In this document: one piece after another, positions 5,417-7,207 of the stretch
Numbering within the stretch: the stretch's first letter is position 1
How the letters are laid out: the number at the start of each line of letters is the position of its first letter
Assembly (NCBI GenBank): GCA_900552855.1
Contig: USBG01000087.1
Location: 1-7,207, forward strand
DNA length: 7,207 nt
Direction: 5' to 3'
Origin: an uncultured Phascolarctobacterium sp.
Lineage (GTDB): Bacteria; Bacillota; Negativicutes; Acidaminococcales; Acidaminococcaceae
Notes under the pieces: generated by a model
The model's input: the letters and a program-made list of their open reading frames with translations, nothing else
The model's database searches: none
Told to the model about the DNA's origin: nothing
Program-made: the position numbers and the translations under genes

Positions 5417-5862
5417 CTGATTTTTCTTGCTGTAATGGTTGTTATAAATTTTAAAAGCGCAGCTTTGTTTTCAAAAAAATTGACTTATACTTTTTAGCAA
5501 TAGTACATATTGCTAGCCTAGGGCAGCAGTATTAGGTAAGGTATATGAGTATTGGTGAAGTTTTGTAATAATGTATATACGATTTAAAAAATACACATAA
5601 AAAGTGTTAATAATATTACAGTATATCTGTTTTACATAAAGTTTACAATTATAACACATATAGAGATGGTCGAAATATTTATGCATATAGATTATAGAAA
5701 AATTAGAGAAATATTAACTGCGTGGTTTTATGATTTAAAATAAATAACACATTTTATTCATAAAAAATTCTTAAAATAGTAATAGTATTGTCTATATAGA
5801 ATAAAAAATGAGTTGAATAATATTACGTCTTTATAACCAAAACCAAACTTTTAATAAAGTGA
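5417..5862. other. AT-rich non-coding stretch
   Basis: No convincing gene is visible on either strand. The stretch contains a perfect 8-bp inverted repeat at 5495-5515 (separate entry) and an imperfect one, GTGTTA(A)TAAT at 5604-5614 against ATTATAACAC at 5648-5657. The rest is A/T-rich sequence with scattered TATA-like words. Its position before a surface-protein gene suggests a long upstream regulatory region or decayed DNA; neither can be shown from the sequence. Confidence 0.5.
5495..5515. repeat. Perfect inverted repeat, possible operator
   Basis: TAGCAATA (5495-5502) and TATTGCTA (5508-5515) form a perfect 8-bp dyad around GTACA. A -35-like TTGACT lies just upstream (5480-5485) and a TATACT at 5486-5491, so the dyad could overlap a transcription start. 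No good promoter pair or downstream gene was found to support this. Confidence 0.4.
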
Positions 5863-5890
5863 TTTTGCAATAAACGTCGTTGTTGCAAAA
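5863..5890. promoter_or_regulatory. Inverted repeat overlapping a -35 box, possible operator
   Basis: TTTTGCAA (5863-5870) and TTGCAAAA (5883-5890) form a perfect 8-bp dyad, and AACG-T-CGTT in the centre nearly continues it (about 12 paired positions in 28). The right arm contains TTGCAA (5883-5888), which is 16 bp from TATTAT (5905-5910), a plausible promoter. No U-tract follows, so an operator is more likely than a terminator. Confidence 0.4.
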
Positions 5891-5926
5891 AGTTAATAAT
5901 TTTGTATTATTATCTAAAACAAAAAC

Positions 5927-5940
5927 TGACTGTTCAGTCA
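5927..5940. promoter_or_regulatory. 14-bp palindrome TGACTGTTCAGTCA, possible TetR-type operator
   Basis: TGACTG and CAGTCA form a perfect dyad around TT. Words of the type TGACTG-N2-CAGTCA are common operators of TetR/AcrR-family repressors. It lies about 17 bp past the -10-like TATTAT (5905-5910) and about 58 bp before the strong promoter at 5998. No regulator gene is in the window, so the link is inference. Confidence 0.45.
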
Positions 5941-5997
5941 TAAGTTTTGTAATTAATTTAAGTTTTTCTTTGCAAAAATTTAATAAAAATAATTATA

Positions 5998-6025
5998 TTG
6001 ACAAAGAAAATTGCGGTGATATAAT
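5998..6025 (+). promoter_or_regulatory. Strong sigma-A promoter of the surface-protein gene
   Basis: Consensus TTGACA (5998-6003) and TATAAT (6020-6025) are spaced 16 bp apart, with an extended -10 (TGATATAAT). Transcription would start near 6032, giving a leader of about 75 nt. A second TTGACA at 6030-6035 has no good -10 at the right distance. Confidence 0.85.
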
Positions 6026-6093
6026 TTGCTTGACAAAAGTCTTGTGTTTTTAAGTCTTTTGATAATTTATCTTAATTAGGGATTCTAAAGAAA

Positions 6094-6109
6094 GACGGTG
6101 ATTTTTTTG
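6094..6109 (+). promoter_or_regulatory. Shine-Dalgarno that sets a TTG start
   Basis: GACGGTGAT (6094-6102) matches most of the anti-SD complement (GGAGGTGAT). A GTG inside it (6098-6100) could be read as a start in the same frame, but it would leave no SD of its own. TTG at 6107-6109 lies at a normal distance and gives a protein beginning (M)KKAGLKQK, a standard signal-peptide head. Confidence 0.65.
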
Positions 6110-7207
6110 AAAAAGGCGGGTTTAAAACAAAAAGTACTGTGCTCCGTACTGGCAGCCAGCGTTTTTGGCGTAATGTACGCAGGTGACGTGCAGGCGGCAA
6201 GCTTGAACGGCAAACCCATTAAGGATGGTATTGTAACTAACGATACTGTTCATGAAAATGGTAGTTCTAAATTTGTTATTGGCCAAGGTAATGTAAGCAT
6301 CCAAACCAATGCAAGTGTTGGTATAATTTTAGATAAAATTCAAAAAGGTGAGAGCCTTAATTCTATTTTAGGACCTGTTAGACCTGAAACTGGCGATGAG
6401 TTTTATACTCATGTGCCCATTACTGGTGTAGTTGGCGGCGAGGGAAGAGTAGATAATGGAACATCGAAATTCTTAAACAAAACATCTTTGGCATTTGAGG
6501 ATTTTAAGAAGCTGGCTAATATCAATACAACTGAATTAAGCAATACAGGTGATGGTTCTCCTATAAAAGTTGTAATTGGTGGTGAGTCATCAGAACCAGT
6601 AGTTATTGGTGCCATCGGTGGAGATTTAGTAGTGGGTGCTAATATCAATGGTAAAACTGGTTGATTTTTGGGAGAGGAAGAAATTAAGTCTAATGATATT
6701 AGTACGAACCGCAATGGTGGTGTAAATATTTATGTGAAAAGTGGCAATGTTTTAGGTGGTGTTGGTGGTAGTACTGCTGTAGGTATCGGAAAAATAACTG
6801 GTGTTGGTGAAAATAAATTTACACCTTTTGACTTTGAGGCAAACGGCAACACAAAAACAGTTTTGAATGGTGATGTAAGAATCGAAAGTTCTAATGGTAG
6901 TAATTTGGCTGCTTGGGCTACAGGTGGTGGTTCTATGGCCATTGGTGGTCAAGCAGAGTCAGTAGTAAATGGTAATACTAATCTTATTATCAATTCTGAA
7001 GTTAATAGTAGCAAGTTAGAAGGCATTACTGTTGGTGCAGCAGGTGGCGGTCTGTCTGTAAGCACATTGGGTGGTAAAGCTGATACCACGGTAAGTGGCA
7101 CAAGCAAAGTAAGTGTCACTAATGGCTTGGCTTTTGGCTTGGCTGGTGGTGGTGCAGCAGCAGCAGTAGATGGTACTTATATTGGTAAAAATATTATAGA
7201 TCACGAA
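6107..7207 (+). pseudogene. Repeat-rich secreted surface protein (autotransporter/adhesin-like passenger), 5' part, with an in-frame TGA
   Basis: The product starts with a Sec signal peptide (KKAGLKQK, a hydrophobic core, cleavage near V-Q-A-A). It continues as a Gly/Asn/Thr/Val-rich chain of short beta strands typical of autotransporter or adhesin passengers. TGA at 6662-6664 stops the frame after 185 residues. The same frame resumes at once (F-L-G-E-E-E) and stays open with identical composition to the window end, about 180 more codons. After the TGA, an irregular repeat of 34-40 residues appears: units begin near 6905, 7025 and 7127, each with a hydrophobic pair, G-G-G, a short strand, G-G-x-A or a similar turn, then V-x-G-x-T/S. 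The C-terminus, and with it any beta-barrel, lies outside, so the secretion type is unproven. A sense codon such as GGA or TGG probably stood at the TGA. It may be a true nonsense mutation, a sequence error, or a stop with read-through. No restart with an SD was seen just after it. Confidence 0.7.
6905..7207 (+). repeat. Degenerate tandem protein repeat in the surface protein
   Basis: Three successive units begin at LAAWATGGG (6905), ITVGAAGGG (7025) and LAFGLAGGG (7127), with periods of 40 and 34 codons. The conserved frame is hydrophobic-rich, then GGG, then a short strand, then a Gly turn, then a V-x-G-x-T/S strand. The DNA is not strictly repeated, so the similarity is at protein level, consistent with a beta-helix or beta-roll passenger. 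The third unit is cut by the window edge. Confidence 0.6.

Noticed and set aside
5666..5743. 25-codon open frame starting MVEIFMHIDYRK
   Set aside because: It has no SD, is AT-rich, and is short enough to be chance. No promoter or family resemblance supports it.
6662..6700. Selenocysteine at the in-frame TGA of the surface protein
   Set aside because: No stable SECIS-like hairpin follows the TGA, and a secreted Gly/Asn-rich repeat protein has no redox context for Sec.
1..7207. CRISPR array, insertion sequence or phage genes
   Set aside because: No regularly spaced identical repeats, no transposase or integrase motifs, and no terminal inverted repeats with target duplications were seen.

Overview
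The window is AT-rich and carries a complete exbB-exbD-tonB set, secreted proteins with Gram-negative-style signal peptides, and a repeat-rich surface protein that looks like an autotransporter passenger. It also has Firmicutes-style expression signals: strong Shine-Dalgarno (SD) sequences, extended -10 promoters and hairpin-plus-U-tract terminators. That mix fits a diderm Firmicute of the class Negativicutes (for example the Acidaminococcaceae/Phascolarctobacterium or Veillonella side). The placement is inference from gene content and style; no marker gene is present to prove it. All recognised genes lie on the + strand.

Layout. (i) 2-1309: the 3' end of a probable pyridoxamine-5'-phosphate-oxidase-like protein, then a secreted M48 metalloprotease, closed by a clear terminator. 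(ii) 1510-3485: a consensus promoter, a structured leader that ends in an intrinsic terminator, then exbB-exbD-tonB as a tight operon (exbD and tonB overlap by 4 bp), closed by a terminator at 3586-3641. (iii) 3643-4784: cbiZ (adenosylcobinamide amidohydrolase) with its own promoter candidate, interrupted by a one-base frameshift at a run of nine T. (iv) 4785-5416: a short repeat-bearing spacer, a 105-residue protein made of two copies of one unit, and a strong terminator. (v) 5417-6106: about 690 bp without a convincing gene but with several dyads and a strong promoter. (vi) 6107-7207: the start of a repeat-rich secreted/surface protein, with one in-frame TGA at 6662-6664 and running off the window.

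How they may work together: ExbB/ExbD/TonB energise TonB-dependent outer-membrane receptors. CbiZ salvages cobinamides and pseudo-cobalamins, which enter diderm cells through such receptors. The neighbourhood is therefore compatible with corrinoid salvage, although the two units have separate transcription signals.

The most interesting element is the leader before exbB. Its terminator 3' arm can pair either with the terminator 5' arm or, over 12 contiguous base pairs, with an upstream segment. This is the signature of a transcription attenuator or riboswitch, and I could not match it to a known class. The two interrupted genes (T9 frameshift in cbiZ, in-frame TGA in the surface protein) are the next most interesting points.
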